Below, piece after piece: positions 1-8,201 of a DNA stretch of 64,000 nucleotides (positions within the stretch are counted from its first letter, which is position 1; each line of letters opens with the position of its first letter). The position numbers were made by a program, and so were the translations under genes. The DNA is from Candidatus Borkfalkia ceftriaxoniphila (GTDB lineage Bacteria; Bacillota; Clostridia; Christensenellales; Borkfalkiaceae). Where the stretch lies: contig NZ_SDOZ01000002.1 in the NCBI RefSeq assembly GCF_004134775.1, positions 1,861,356-1,925,355 of the forward strand. Direction: 5' to 3'. A model generated the notes under the pieces. That model was not told where the DNA came from. It did not search any database and saw only the letters and a list, made by a program, of their open reading frames with translations.

Positions 1-2
1 CG

Positions 3-485
3 TTGGAAACGCGGTTCAACGTCGCCTGCGGGGGGCTTTTGGGATACGAACTGGACGTGAGAAAACTTTCCGAAAAGGATAAAAAGACGGTCGCTGCGCA
101 AATTTCCTTTTACAAAGAACACAGAAAACTTTTACAATTCGGAAATTTTTATCGCCTCGGCGACAGTTTCGGAGGGGATTACGGCGGGTTTATTTCCGTG
201 TCCCCCGACCGCGGCGCGGCGATTGCCGTAATTGCCGCGGAAAAGCGCACCAACGTTCCGCCGCCCCGCGTCGCGTTCAAGGGGCTCAATCCCGCTTACG
301 TTTACGAAGTGACCGCGCGCAGACAAGAAAATTACGAAAATAATCTTTCCTTTACGGCGGGCGGCGACGTTTTGATGTGCGGCGAACTCTTTTTCCCCGA
401 CTTTTACGACGATGCGTCCGCGCGCGAAAATTCGGGCTGTATGTATACCCGTATGTTCCTCATCAAAAAACAGAAAAATTTATAA
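3..485 (+). CDS. alpha-galactosidase, GH36 family, C-terminal fragment (5' end outside window)
   Basis: The reading frame is open to the window edge and has no start-site context, so this is the last ~160 residues of a longer gene. The sequence resembles the end of the GH36 catalytic barrel and the C-terminal beta domain: RFNVACGGLLGYELD, then KLSEKDKKTVAAQ and FYKEHRKLLQFGNFYRL, followed by a VAFKGLNPAYVYEV stretch. GH36 enzymes remove terminal alpha-1,6-galactose from raffinose-type sugars. The catalytic nucleophile and acid/base residues lie upstream, outside the window, so activity cannot be judged. The next gene has its own promoter, so nothing here shows co-transcription. Confidence 0.8.
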   Translation: METRFNVACGGLLGYELDVRKLSEKDKKTVAAQISFYKEHRKLLQFGNFYRLGDSFGGDYGGFISVSPDRGAAIAVIAAEKRTNVPPPRVAFKGLNPAYVYEVTARRQENYENNLSFTAGGDVLMCGELFFPDFYDDASARENSGCMYTRMFLIKKQKNL

Positions 486-545
486 AACTCAATCGTTGGT
501 TGATAAAAATACAACCGTTCAGATACCTGTTCAACCGATGCTCTC

Positions 546-574
546 TTGTTAAACTGAATAAAGTATAGTACAAT
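546..574 (+). promoter_or_regulatory. sigma-A promoter for the XRE regulator
   Basis: TTGTTA (546-551), a 17-bp spacer, then TACAAT (569-574). It lies just upstream of the strong Shine-Dalgarno AAGGAGGG before the ATG at 601. Confidence 0.55.
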
Positions 575-600
575 GCAGATATAGATTCAAGGAGGGTTTT

Positions 601-1065
601 ATGGATCATTTCGGAGAAAGATTGGCGCGGCTGAGAAAGGATGCGAAACTTACGCAAGAACAGGTCTCAGAACGGTGCGGGGTTTCCGCACAGGCGGTTT
701 CTAAATGGGAAAACGGCAGTACGTATCCCGATATCTTGTTGCTTAAAACTCTTGCCGACCTTTTTCAAATCAGTTGTGACGAACTTCTCGGCAGAGAATC
801 GACCGTCTATCTAAACGATTCCGGACGAAAAATGAAATTGCTGAAAATAAAAGCGCGGGACGATTCGTCGACGACGAATTTGAATATTCCCGTGGAGGCA
901 GTGAAACTGCTTATCTCCGACGGAGGCATTTGGAAGGGAATACAGAATGACATTTTAGAAAAGATAGACTTTTCAAAACTTTTACAGATGGTCGATATCG
1001 GTGTGGCAGGCAAATTGTTGGAATTTGAAGATGGCGAAGATTCTGTCGAAATTTGGGTGGAATGA
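601..1065 (+). CDS. XRE-family helix-turn-helix regulator with SHOCT-like C-terminal domain
   Basis: 154 residues. Residues 3-60 form a Cro/CI-type helix-turn-helix (RLARLRKDAKLTQEQVSE, then CGVSAQAVSKWENG, YPDILLLKTLADLF). Residues ~75-154 (LNIPVEAVKLL... KIDFSKLLQMVD... LLEFEDGEDSVEIWVE) resemble the short domain that follows DUF2089/YvlB-type regulators. The start at 601 has an excellent AAGGAGGG site. The stop codon overlaps the start of a second small ORF, suggesting translational coupling. The ligand and targets cannot be read from the sequence; autoregulation is plausible but no clear operator is seen. Confidence 0.85.
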   Translation: MDHFGERLARLRKDAKLTQEQVSERCGVSAQAVSKWENGSTYPDILLLKTLADLFQISCDELLGRESTVYLNDSGRKMKLLKIKARDDSSTTNLNIPVEAVKLLISDGGIWKGIQNDILEKIDFSKLLQMVDIGVAGKLLEFEDGEDSVEIWVE

Positions 1066-1280
1066 TGTATCTTACAATTTCGGAAAAAACGATTTCGGAC
1101 GTTAAGAAAATTTATATACCTTGTTTTTTAGGAGTTTTCATATTAAAAAAATTGTCAGGTTTCAGATTTATTTCGTGGCGTAAGATCGTGCGCATTTTAA
1201 AAAAATATAAAAAAGAACACGGTTCGTTCGAGGTGTTAAGGGTAGAGGATGGAAATGATTTGTTCATTTTAACAATGTAA
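1062..1280 (+). CDS. small protein, translationally coupled to the XRE regulator
   Basis: 72 residues if the ATG at 1062 is used; it overlaps the upstream TGA as ATGA. A second ATG lies at 1065 and a TTG at 1053. It has a hydrophobic patch (IYIPCFLGVFILKKL) and a C-terminus ending EVLRVEDGNDLFILTM. That end resembles the closing strand of the upstream gene's C-terminal domain (LEFEDGEDSVEIWVE), so it may be a partner or a stand-alone copy of that domain. No family is recognised with confidence. The gene ends directly at a perfect hairpin terminator, which supports a two-gene transcript. Confidence 0.55.
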   Translation: MMYLTISEKTISDVKKIYIPCFLGVFILKKLSGFRFISWRKIVRILKKYKKEHGSFEVLRVEDGNDLFILTM

Positions 1281-1316
1281 AAGAGGCTTGCGCCGTACGG
1301 CGCAAGCCTCTTTTTT
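1281..1316. terminator. bidirectional intrinsic terminator
   Basis: A perfect 32-bp palindrome (1281-1312) with the arm AAGAGGCTTGCGCCG, followed by T6. It separates the XRE pair from the convergent kinase gene and can serve both strands. Confidence 0.9.
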
Positions 1317-2136
1317 AGCGTATCTGGATTCTCGTACAGCGCGCTTTGCCCGAGAGGATCTCTTTGAGCGTGTATTTTGCATTGGCGATAAGCACTTTCG
1401 TGCCCTGCGCCGCGGCCTCTTTCACGTATTCGAGTTTGGCTTTCGCGCCGTTCGCGCCCTTGCGGGAGGCGCCGTCGCAGTACTTTTTATAGTTTTCGAT
1501 GTTTTCCACCAATTCGTAGGCGTTTTTGCCGCCGATCTCTTCGATAATCGTGGAAGGGTCGTGCGGGTCGGTGTAGATGCCGTCGACGCTCGTTAAGATG
1601 AGCAGCGTTTCCGCGTGCACGAGACACGCCACGAGCGACGCGGTTTCGTCGTTGTCCACGCATTCGTACACTTTGGCGTGCGATTTGGATAGTGCGGAAA
1701 GTTCCAGACGGCGGTTTTCCGACTGCGACACCGCGTCGTTATAGTTGATGATGGGCACGGCGTTTTGTTCTTTGCAGCGCAATAGCAACCGTTTGAGATA
1801 TTCTTTCTTCACCTCGTCGTTGAAGTGATGGTGCTCCACGAGGATCTGACGCACGGAATATTTGCTGTCCACGAACTGGCGGTAGGTCTGCATGAGAATG
1901 GTCTGTCCCTGCGAGGAATAGTCCGCTTTGGATTCTTCTGTGTCGGGCAGATCGCAGCCGTTGCGCATGCGGTAATCCAGCCTCCCGATCTCCGTCGCGC
2001 CGCTGGAGATCCAGATATATCCGGGTTTCAGTTCCCGCGAAATACGCGCCACGCGCGTATAATCTATCATATTGTCGGCCTTGTCGATGAGCGCCATCGA
2101 ACCGATCTTTCCCACCAATTCCACGTCGTATTTCAT
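1315..2136 (-). CDS. glutamate 5-kinase-like amino-acid kinase, no PUA domain
   Basis: 273 residues with an amino-acid-kinase fold. N-terminal KIGSMALID corresponds to the KxGSS nucleotide loop, WISSGATEIGR to the VVSSGAxxxG motif, PIINYNDAV to PIINENDTV, and DNDETASLVACLVHAETLLILTSVDG (residues ~160-185) to the GDND...DGLYT motif. The end, GANGAKAKLEYVKEAA then VLIANAK, matches the ProB C-terminal lobe. Glutamate 5-kinase makes gamma-glutamyl phosphate in proline synthesis. The protein stops where the usual C-terminal PUA domain would start, the N-terminal motifs are divergent, and no proA lies nearby. It may be a short-form ProB or a kinase with another substrate. Confidence 0.75.
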   Translation of the reverse strand: MKYDVELVGKIGSMALIDKADNMIDYTRVARISRELKPGYIWISSGATEIGRLDYRMRNGCDLPDTEESKADYSSQGQTILMQTYRQFVDSKYSVRQILVEHHHFNDEVKKEYLKRLLLRCKEQNAVPIINYNDAVSQSENRRLELSALSKSHAKVYECVDNDETASLVACLVHAETLLILTSVDGIYTDPHDPSTIIEEIGGKNAYELVENIENYKKYCDGASRKGANGAKAKLEYVKEAAAQGTKVLIANAKYTLKEILSGKARCTRIQIR

Positions 2137-2189
2137 AATTTTGCCTTTTCAAGAGTATTTTTTCGTGATTTGTACGATACTAATTATAA

Positions 2190-2201
2190 CTGGAATTCCA
2201 G
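2190..2201. repeat. 12-bp perfect palindrome in a divergent intergenic region
   Basis: CTGGAATTCCAG lies between the kinase gene (minus) and the lipoprotein gene (plus). It could be an operator for either; no regulator is assigned. Confidence 0.4.
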
Positions 2202-2234
2202 GAAAAAGCAAGTTATTTTAAAGGAAGGAACAGG

Positions 2235-2666
2235 GTGAAACGGAAAATCAAAAAGATAGGATGCCTCATTTTAATTTTGCTGTGCTTTTTTGGCACGACG
2301 GCGTTTACGGGCTGTAAAACGAGCGAACTTTCTTCGCTGTATTCTCTGACGAAGCCTTACATCGGCGTTTACGAATGCGAGAGCGCAACGCTCGAAGGAA
2401 AAGACATTTTGTCCCGATTCAAGATCGTCACGCTGGAACTCAAAGAGGGCGGTACGTTCCTCGTGATCGCAAAACCGAAATTCGGCTTTACCGTGCGGCA
2501 GGAGGGCAACTACTCTTTCGACGAAAAAGCGAAGACCATCACAATGACGGCGACGCGCGGCAAAAAGAAATACGAAAAGACTTTCCCCGCGGACGGCGGC
2601 GTCTTTGCCGTCTCGACCTCGCTCGGCGGGCGGGAACTTGTTTTAAAATTTTCGGTAAAAACGTAA
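2235..2666 (+). CDS. small secreted lipoprotein, unknown function
   Basis: 143 residues starting at GTG, with AAGGAAGGAACAGG just upstream. A basic N-terminus (MKRKIKK) and a hydrophobic core lead to a lipobox ending at Cys27 (AFTGC), so the mature protein is probably anchored to the outer face of the membrane. The mature part is beta-rich (GVYECESATLEGKD, VTLELKEGGTFLV, GNYSFDEKAKTITMTAT), resembling small lipocalin-like surface proteins of Clostridia. No catalytic motif is visible. It is a single gene ending at a strong hairpin. Confidence 0.75.
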   Translation: MKRKIKKIGCLILILLCFFGTTAFTGCKTSELSSLYSLTKPYIGVYECESATLEGKDILSRFKIVTLELKEGGTFLVIAKPKFGFTVRQEGNYSFDEKAKTITMTATRGKKKYEKTFPADGGVFAVSTSLGGRELVLKFSVKT

Positions 2667-2678
2667 GCCGAACTTTTG

Positions 2679-2724
2679 TATAGTAAAAATCTCCGCAAAT
2701 CCTGCGGAGATTTTTACTATAAAA
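2679..2724. terminator. bidirectional intrinsic terminator
   Basis: A 19-bp inverted repeat (TATAGTAAAAATCTCCGCA, 2679-2697, with its complement at 2703-2721) and a 5-nt loop. It serves the lipoprotein gene (plus) and the nitroreductase operon (minus). Confidence 0.9.
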
Positions 2725-3238
2725 TTTCGAAAACTTCTTCAAGCGGTTTTCGCCGTTTCTGGCGGAGCGGATCGTCCTCGGCGGGATAGCCGAGCGCGAT
2801 GACGAGGGGAATACACTGCTTATCTTTGAGCCCTAAAACGCGTTGCAGCGTCTTTTCGTTGCGCCAGCCGATGATGCACGAGCCGACGCCCAGCGACTGC
2901 GCCGCGAGGACGATATGAGCCGCGAATATGCCCACGTCGTAAGGCACGAGATGCGACGCGCCGCCGACCTTGCCGATAAAACTCGTCTTGCCCTCGGCAA
3001 TGGCAAAGAAAGCGGGGCACTTTTCCGTAAACTTGTTCATGCCCATACCTTGCAGGGCGTGCGCCACTTCTTTCGCTTTGGCGCCCGTCGCCGCATAAAT
3101 TTTCCAGGGCTGCGCGTTGCACGCCGAGGGCGCGAGATGCGCGAGTTCCGCGATTTTTCGCAGCGTTTCCTCGTCAACGGGCTTTTCCTGATAGTTGCGG
3201 CAACTCTGCCGCGTCAAAAGCAGTTGTTCGATATCCAT
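2717..3238 (-). CDS. nitroreductase-family flavoprotein
   Basis: 173 residues, the usual size for a compact FMN nitroreductase. The N-terminus has the family's FMN-contact motif (LLTRQSCRNYQEKPVD) and LAPSACNAQPWKIY. The middle has VPYDVGIFAAHIVLAAQSLGVGSCIIGW, and the end LVIALGYP. These enzymes reduce nitroaromatics or quinones with NAD(P)H; the true substrate cannot be told. It is the last gene of a minus-strand operon (phosphohexomutase, transketolase, unknown, nitroreductase), 18 nt after the preceding stop, and runs into the bidirectional terminator. Confidence 0.9.
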   Translation of the reverse strand: MDIEQLLLTRQSCRNYQEKPVDEETLRKIAELAHLAPSACNAQPWKIYAATGAKAKEVAHALQGMGMNKFTEKCPAFFAIAEGKTSFIGKVGGASHLVPYDVGIFAAHIVLAAQSLGVGSCIIGWRNEKTLQRVLGLKDKQCIPLVIALGYPAEDDPLRQKRRKPLEEVFEIL

Positions 3239-3256
3239 AAAGAAGTTCTCCTTAAA

Positions 3257-3613
3257 TTACCATTCGCGCCATTCTTCGGTCACGTCTCCGTCCGTATCCC
3301 GAAGACCGCAGGCGACGGCGCTGTTTTGAAAGATTTCCCACAGGGCTTCTCTTTCATCCGTTTCCAAAAGACAATAATCGGTGCGCTCGTTCAGTTTGTT
3401 CAGGGCAAGCACCGTTTTCTTGACTTGCTTTAAGATTTTTTCATCTGTAACTGCGGTGATTTTTTTCAACTTGCCGAGATACGAGAACATGAGGTTTTTG
3501 CATTTTTTTATATCGCGTTTGGAAAACCCACATTCGGGTTCCTCTTGCAGATAAGCATACAGGGGTGCCTCCACGGTTTCAACGACAAGTTTTTGAAAAG
3601 ACCGGATATCCAT
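3257..3613 (-). CDS. conserved hypothetical protein in the transketolase operon
   Basis: 118 residues, largely helical and charged, with no signal peptide or membrane segment. Motifs such as ILKQVKKTVLALNKLNERTDYCLLETDEREALWE and IFQNSAVACGL suggest a small helical bundle. I do not recognise a named family. The gene sits tightly between transketolase (27 nt upstream) and nitroreductase (18 nt downstream) on the same strand, so it is expressed with them. The name DUF-type hypothetical is the honest limit. Confidence 0.75.
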   Translation of the reverse strand: MDIRSFQKLVVETVEAPLYAYLQEEPECGFSKRDIKKCKNLMFSYLGKLKKITAVTDEKILKQVKKTVLALNKLNERTDYCLLETDEREALWEIFQNSAVACGLRDTDGDVTEEWREW

Positions 3614-3640
3614 AAAAATACCTCATGTCCATATACGGAT

Positions 3641-5617
3641 CTACTGCTTATTGATGGTGCGGAAAGCCTTTTCCACAACGTTTTCGGCGGTAAAGCCGTA
3701 CATTTCGAACAGTTTGCCCGCAGGCGCCGAGGCGCCGAATGTATTCATTGCGATGATCTCGCCGAGATCCCCCGCGTATTTATACCAGGAATAGGGGGAA
3801 CCCGCCTCCACGCAGACGCGCGCGCGGACGTGCGGCGGCAGCACCACGTCCTGATAGGATCTGGACTGTTTTTCGAATTCTTCGATGCAGGGCATGGATA
3901 CGACGCGGGCGTCCACGCCTTTTTCTTTCAACAGAACTTTCGCCTGCATGCACTGTTCGACTTCCGAACCCGAGGCGATGAGCAGAACGTCAGGCGTCTT
4001 TTTGTCGCTGTCGGCGAGGATATAGCCGCCTTTGAGCGCATCAAGCCCCGATTTTTCGTACTGCGGCAGATTCTGCCTTGTGAGAACGAGGCAGGTGGGC
4101 GCGTTGCCCGACAGCGCGGAGATCCACGCCGCCGCCGTTTCTTTGCCGTCCGCGGGACGGTACACTTTCATGTTGGGAATGGAGCGCAGCCCGATGAGTT
4201 GTTCCACGGGCTGATGCGTCGGGCCGTCCTCGCCCACGCCGATGGAATCGTGCGTGAGGATATAGGTGACGGGCAGGTGCATCAGTGCGGAAAGGCGCAT
4301 GGCGTTTTTCATGTAGTCGGTGAACACGAAGAAAGTCGCGCAGTAGGCTTTCAGTCCGCCGTGCAACTGCATTCCGTTTGTGATCGCTGCCATCGCGTGC
4401 TCGCGGATACCGAAATGAATATTGGACCCCGCTTTATCCGCCGCCGTGAAATCGGCGCGTTTTTTCATATTGGATTTATTGGAGGGCGCGAGGTCGGCCG
4501 AACCGCCGATGAGGTTGGGCAGAAGATCCGCCAGTTTGTTGAGAACCGCAAAACTGGTATTTCTCGTCGCGTCGGGCTTTTCGAATTTGAACAGGTCTTC
4601 GTTGTTTTTGAGATCGGGGAGTTCGCCGCTCTGGAACTTTTTGTACGTTGCCGCAAGTTCGGGATACGCTTTGGCGTATTCTTTGAACATTCTCTTCCAT
4701 TTTCCCTGGCGGGAGGCGCCGCGGCGGGCGATCTGCGCGCAGTGCTCGGCGACTTCTGCTGGAATTTCGAAAGGCTCTTCCGACCATCCCAGATTTTCCT
4801 TCATTTTTTGCAGATTTTCTGCACCGAGCGGGGAGCCGTGGCAACTTTCGGAGCCTGCGAGAGGGGAACCGAACCCGATGACCGTCTTGCAGACGATGAG
4901 CGAAGGTTTATCTTTTTCGGCTTTCGCCTTTTTTACGGCGCGTTTGAGCGCGTCCATATCGTTGGCGTCGTCCACTTTGAGCACCTGCCAGCCCTGCGCC
5001 TTGAATCGCGCGGGCACGTCCTCGGTAAAGGTGCAGTCGGTATTTCCCTCGATGGTGATATCGTTGTCGTCGTAAAAGAGAATGAGTTTTCCCAGTTTAT
5101 GGGAACCCGCGAACGAGCAAGCCTCATAGGAAATGCCCTCTTCCAGACAGCCGTCGCCGCACAGCGCGTAGGTGTAGTGGTCCACGACGGGGAAATTTTC
5201 GCGGTTGAAGATTGCCGCAAGGTGCGCTTCGGCAAGCGCCATGCCCACCGCGTTCGCGATGCCCTGACCGAGCGGGCCCGTCGTCGTTTCCACGCCGGGG
5301 GTATGGCCGTATTCGGGATGGCCCGGCGTCTTGTAACCGAGTTGGCGGAAGTTCTTTAAATCTTCCTTGGAGATATCGTAGCCGAACAGGTACAAAAGGG
5401 AGTAGTTGAGCATGGAACCGTGTCCCGCGGACAGGACGAAACGGTCGCGGTCGTCCCATTTCGGGTCTTTCGGGTTGAATTTGAGAAAATCGGCGAACAG
5501 GGTATAGCCGATGGGCGCGCTGCCCAAGGGGAGTCCGGGGTGTCCCGAATTGGCCTTCTGGATCGCCTCCGCGGAAAGGACGCGGATGGCGTTTACCGTT
5601 TGCTCACGAACGTTCAT
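3641..5617 (-). CDS. tkt: transketolase
   Basis: 658 residues, full-length single-chain transketolase. The N-terminal thiamine diphosphate domain shows GHPGLPLGSAPIGYTL, LSAGHGSMLNYSLLYLFGYD and the ThDP/Mg motif GDGCLEEGISYEA...DDN (residues ~150-185). The pyrimidine-binding domain has HFGIREHAMAAITNGM, and THDSIGVGEDGPTHQPVEQL carries substrate-binding His residues. It moves two-carbon ketol units between sugar phosphates in the non-oxidative pentose phosphate pathway. It follows the phosphohexomutase gene by 15 nt in the same operon, linking hexose-phosphate interconversion and pentose supply. Confidence 0.97.
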   Translation of the reverse strand: MNVREQTVNAIRVLSAEAIQKANSGHPGLPLGSAPIGYTLFADFLKFNPKDPKWDDRDRFVLSAGHGSMLNYSLLYLFGYDISKEDLKNFRQLGYKTPGHPEYGHTPGVETTTGPLGQGIANAVGMALAEAHLAAIFNRENFPVVDHYTYALCGDGCLEEGISYEACSFAGSHKLGKLILFYDDNDITIEGNTDCTFTEDVPARFKAQGWQVLKVDDANDMDALKRAVKKAKAEKDKPSLIVCKTVIGFGSPLAGSESCHGSPLGAENLQKMKENLGWSEEPFEIPAEVAEHCAQIARRGASRQGKWKRMFKEYAKAYPELAATYKKFQSGELPDLKNNEDLFKFEKPDATRNTSFAVLNKLADLLPNLIGGSADLAPSNKSNMKKRADFTAADKAGSNIHFGIREHAMAAITNGMQLHGGLKAYCATFFVFTDYMKNAMRLSALMHLPVTYILTHDSIGVGEDGPTHQPVEQLIGLRSIPNMKVYRPADGKETAAAWISALSGNAPTCLVLTRQNLPQYEKSGLDALKGGYILADSDKKTPDVLLIASGSEVEQCMQAKVLLKEKGVDARVVSMPCIEEFEKQSRSYQDVVLPPHVRARVCVEAGSPYSWYKYAGDLGEIIAMNTFGASAPAGKLFEMYGFTAENVVEKAFRTINKQ

Positions 5618-5632
5618 TATATGTGTTTCTCC

Positions 5633-7114
5633 TTAAAAAAATTTTTTCAGTGGATCTGCTTTCAGAAAATCATACTTCCCGAGCAGGGAATACAGCGTTT
5701 TTGCGATGACCGCCATGCCGCCTTTTACGTTGCTTTCGAAATTGACGGGCATGATCGGCTCGTGCAGGCTCATGCGCACCAGCGCCCAGCCGTCGCCGCG
5801 CCCCTTGCCGAAGAGGAGGCGCACGCCCTCGTAATTCTTTTCGGCGAGCGAAAGCCCTTCGCCTGCCGCGGCGGACTTTAAATCCTGTAAAACGGTTTCA
5901 CCCAGCGTTTTGAAATCCGCGCCGTCCGAGAACGGCAGGCGGACTTCTCCTTCCTCGGCGGGCGTTTTTAAGCCCGAGATCAGATCCCGCACGTTTTCGC
6001 CCTTGGCGACGGATATGAGGATGCGCGTCACGAGATACGCGCCGTCGTCGAGGAAGTAGTTTTCTTTGAGCGCGGCGTGCCCGCTCGTTTCGATGGCGAG
6101 AGGGGAATAAACGCCCTCGTCGTTCAGCCGTTTCGCCTCGTCGATGACGTTTTTATATCCGCGTTTGAAGCGGTGGTGCCGCCCGCCATACTTTTCGATG
6201 AATTCGGTCAGATGTTCGCTCGTCACCGAATCGGTGACGATGGTGCCGCCCGCCTGTTCGGATAACAATATGGCGGAAACGAGCGCGATGAGCCGGTTTC
6301 GGTTGATCTCCGCACCCGTATCGTCTACCGCACCCGCGCGGTCCACGTCGGTATCGAAGATGATGCCGAGATCCGCGCCCGTTTTTTTCACCTGTTCGCA
6401 GATCGCGTTCATCGCCCGTTCGTTTTCGGGATTGGGTATGTGATTAGGGAAATTGCCGTCAGGCTCTAAAAAACGGCTGCCTTCGGTGTCCGCTCCCAGA
6501 GGAACGAGCACTTTGTCCACATAAAAACCGCCCGCGCCGTTTCCCGCGTCCACGATGATCTTCTTGCCCGCGAGCGGCTTGTCTTTACCCGTCGCCGCGC
6601 GCACTTTTTCAACGAGCGCCGCCGCGTAGCGGGGCATATAGTCGAGCGTTTGTACGCGCCCCGCGCCCGAAAGCGTCGTGCCCTTCGCCGCGAGTTTTAA
6701 AATTTCCGTCACGTCGCGGCTTTCCAGCCCGCCGTCCGGCAAAAAGAATTTCAGTCCGTTTTTATCGCTGGGCATATGGCTCGCCGTGATCATGATCGAG
6801 GCATCGGCGCAAAATTCTTTTTCCTGCAGCAGCATGAACATCGAGGGCGTGGAGGACAGCCCGCAAAAGAGCACGTTCGCGCCGCTTGCCTGCGCCGCGG
6901 AAACTGCCGTTTTGCAAATGCGCTCCGCGGAAAGACGCGAGTCGTGCCCGACGGCGATGATCTTCGCGCGGTTTCCCGTCTTTTCTTCTATCCAGTACAA
7001 AAACGCGCGCACGATTGCGTCTACCGCTTCGTCCGTCAGATCGGTCTTTTCGCCGAGCGCGGTGCCGCGCACGTCCGTGCCGCTCTTCAATTTCAGAAAA
7101 TCTTCTTCGCGCAT
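5633..7114 (-). CDS. phosphomannomutase/phosphoglucomutase-family alpha-D-phosphohexomutase
   Basis: 493 residues from the ATG at 7114, chosen because GGGAGG lies just upstream; a longer frame to 7171 would start inside the promoter. The four-domain order is clear: phosphoserine loop TASHMPSDKNG (residues ~116-126), metal loop DTDVDR (canonical DGDGDR), sugar-binding loop ETSGH (canonical GExSGH), and the phosphate-binding C-terminal domain near the end. It interconverts hexose 1- and 6-phosphates for cell-envelope precursors or storage. It is the first gene of the four-gene minus-strand operon. The metal loop variant is seen in some distant members, so sugar preference is uncertain. Confidence 0.9.
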   Translation of the reverse strand: MREEDFLKLKSGTDVRGTALGEKTDLTDEAVDAIVRAFLYWIEEKTGNRAKIIAVGHDSRLSAERICKTAVSAAQASGANVLFCGLSSTPSMFMLLQEKEFCADASIMITASHMPSDKNGLKFFLPDGGLESRDVTEILKLAAKGTTLSGAGRVQTLDYMPRYAAALVEKVRAATGKDKPLAGKKIIVDAGNGAGGFYVDKVLVPLGADTEGSRFLEPDGNFPNHIPNPENERAMNAICEQVKKTGADLGIIFDTDVDRAGAVDDTGAEINRNRLIALVSAILLSEQAGGTIVTDSVTSEHLTEFIEKYGGRHHRFKRGYKNVIDEAKRLNDEGVYSPLAIETSGHAALKENYFLDDGAYLVTRILISVAKGENVRDLISGLKTPAEEGEVRLPFSDGADFKTLGETVLQDLKSAAAGEGLSLAEKNYEGVRLLFGKGRGDGWALVRMSLHEPIMPVNFESNVKGGMAVIAKTLYSLLGKYDFLKADPLKKFF

Positions 7115-7142
7115 GATTGCCTCCCGTTCACGTTTCCCTATC

Positions 7143-7171
7143 ATTATACATAAAAAGGCGGATTTATACAA
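7143..7171 (-). promoter_or_regulatory. promoter of the phosphohexomutase-transketolase operon
   Basis: On the minus strand: TTGTAT (complement of 7166-7171), a 17-bp spacer, TATAAT (complement of 7143-7148). The leader then carries GGGAGG before the ATG at 7114. Confidence 0.7.
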
Positions 7172-7226
7172 GTGATTTCGTTACATTTGTCTGCATTTTG
7201 CGGAAACAGAAAACTGTTTAAAATCG

Positions 7227-7256
7227 TTTACATTCTTGCGCAAGGTATGATATAAT
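7227..7256 (+). promoter_or_regulatory. promoter of degV (first copy)
   Basis: TTTACA (7227-7232), an 18-bp spacer, TATAAT (7251-7256). It is divergent from the phosphohexomutase promoter. Confidence 0.65.
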
Positions 7257-7307
7257 ACATTCGAAAGGGGGCGGCTCATCGCTTATGCTTTCAAAGTGAG
7301 GATTATC

Positions 7308-8201
7308 ATGGTTAAATTTACGGTTTCCACCGATTCTACCTGCGACCTTTATAGGCAATACGTCGACGAGAACGACGTCAAATTCGTCAGTCTGACTTTT
7401 ACGGTCGAAGAAAAGGGGACGCTGACAGACGGACTGGACGCCTTTACTTCTTATCAGCAATACGTCGACTTTTACGCCAAACTGCGCGCGGGCGGCTTTT
7501 CGAAAACGTCGATGCTCAATCTGGAAAGCCACTACGAGCATTTTCTGAAACTCGCAAAAGAGGGATGCCGCGACGTGCTGCACTTTACCATTTCCAGCGG
7601 ACTTGCCACCACCTATACCGTGGCGGAAAAGGCGTTCCAGATGGTCAAAAAAGATTATCCCGAATTGAATATCACCGTTATCGACCCCTTGACGGCGACG
7701 ATCGGACAGGGCGAACTCGTCAAAGCGGCGGTGCGCCTGCGCGACGAGGGGAAAAGCGCGAAAGAGGCGGCCGATTACGTCAACGAAATGAAACACCATA
7801 TCCAGCACGTGATCATCGCGAACGATCTGTATTATCTGAAACGCGGCGGCAGGGTCTCCGCGGCGGCGGCCGTCGCGGGCACGCTTTTAAAAGTCAAACC
7901 CGTACTCACGTTCGACCGCGAAGGGAAACTTTCCGTCGTCGAAAAGTGCAAGGGCATGAAAAAGGCGTTTGCCTACGCATTGGATAAAATGAGCGCCATG
8001 CCGCCCGTAGAGCGCGACCGCATGATCAGCATCGTACATACCGACGCCGAACAGGACGCGGAAGAACTCAAAAAAATGGTGGAAGAGAGATACGGTTACA
8101 CGCCGCCCGTCACCATCATGGGGCCCGTCATCGGTTCGCACGTGGGCCCCGGTTCGGTTTCCGTGATCTGGACGAGCAAAGAACTTCGCAACGAAAAATA
8201 A
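7308..8201 (+). CDS. DegV-family fatty-acid-binding protein
   Basis: 297 residues from the ATG at 7308, preceded by GTGAGGAT; an in-frame GTG at 7296 is less likely. The N-terminus FTVSTDSTCDLYRQYVDEN and the central TISSGLATTY are DegV hallmarks, and LYYLKRGGRVSAAAAVAGTLLKVKPVLTF is the lid region. DegV/FakB proteins bind a single fatty acid and present it to the FakA kinase in Firmicutes. No fakA is next to it, so its role as FakB is inferred from family. A second DegV gene lies at 60713. Confidence 0.92.
   Translation: MVKFTVSTDSTCDLYRQYVDENDVKFVSLTFTVEEKGTLTDGLDAFTSYQQYVDFYAKLRAGGFSKTSMLNLESHYEHFLKLAKEGCRDVLHFTISSGLATTYTVAEKAFQMVKKDYPELNITVIDPLTATIGQGELVKAAVRLRDEGKSAKEAADYVNEMKHHIQHVIIANDLYYLKRGGRVSAAAAVAGTLLKVKPVLTFDREGKLSVVEKCKGMKKAFAYALDKMSAMPPVERDRMISIVHTDAEQDAEELKKMVEERYGYTPPVTIMGPVIGSHVGPGSVSVIWTSKELRNEK

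Noticed and set aside
3545-5359. 604-codon open frame on the plus strand opposite transketolase
   Set aside because: It is antisense to the clear tkt frame, rich in Arg/His/Phe from codon mirroring, and shows no domain or ribosome site.
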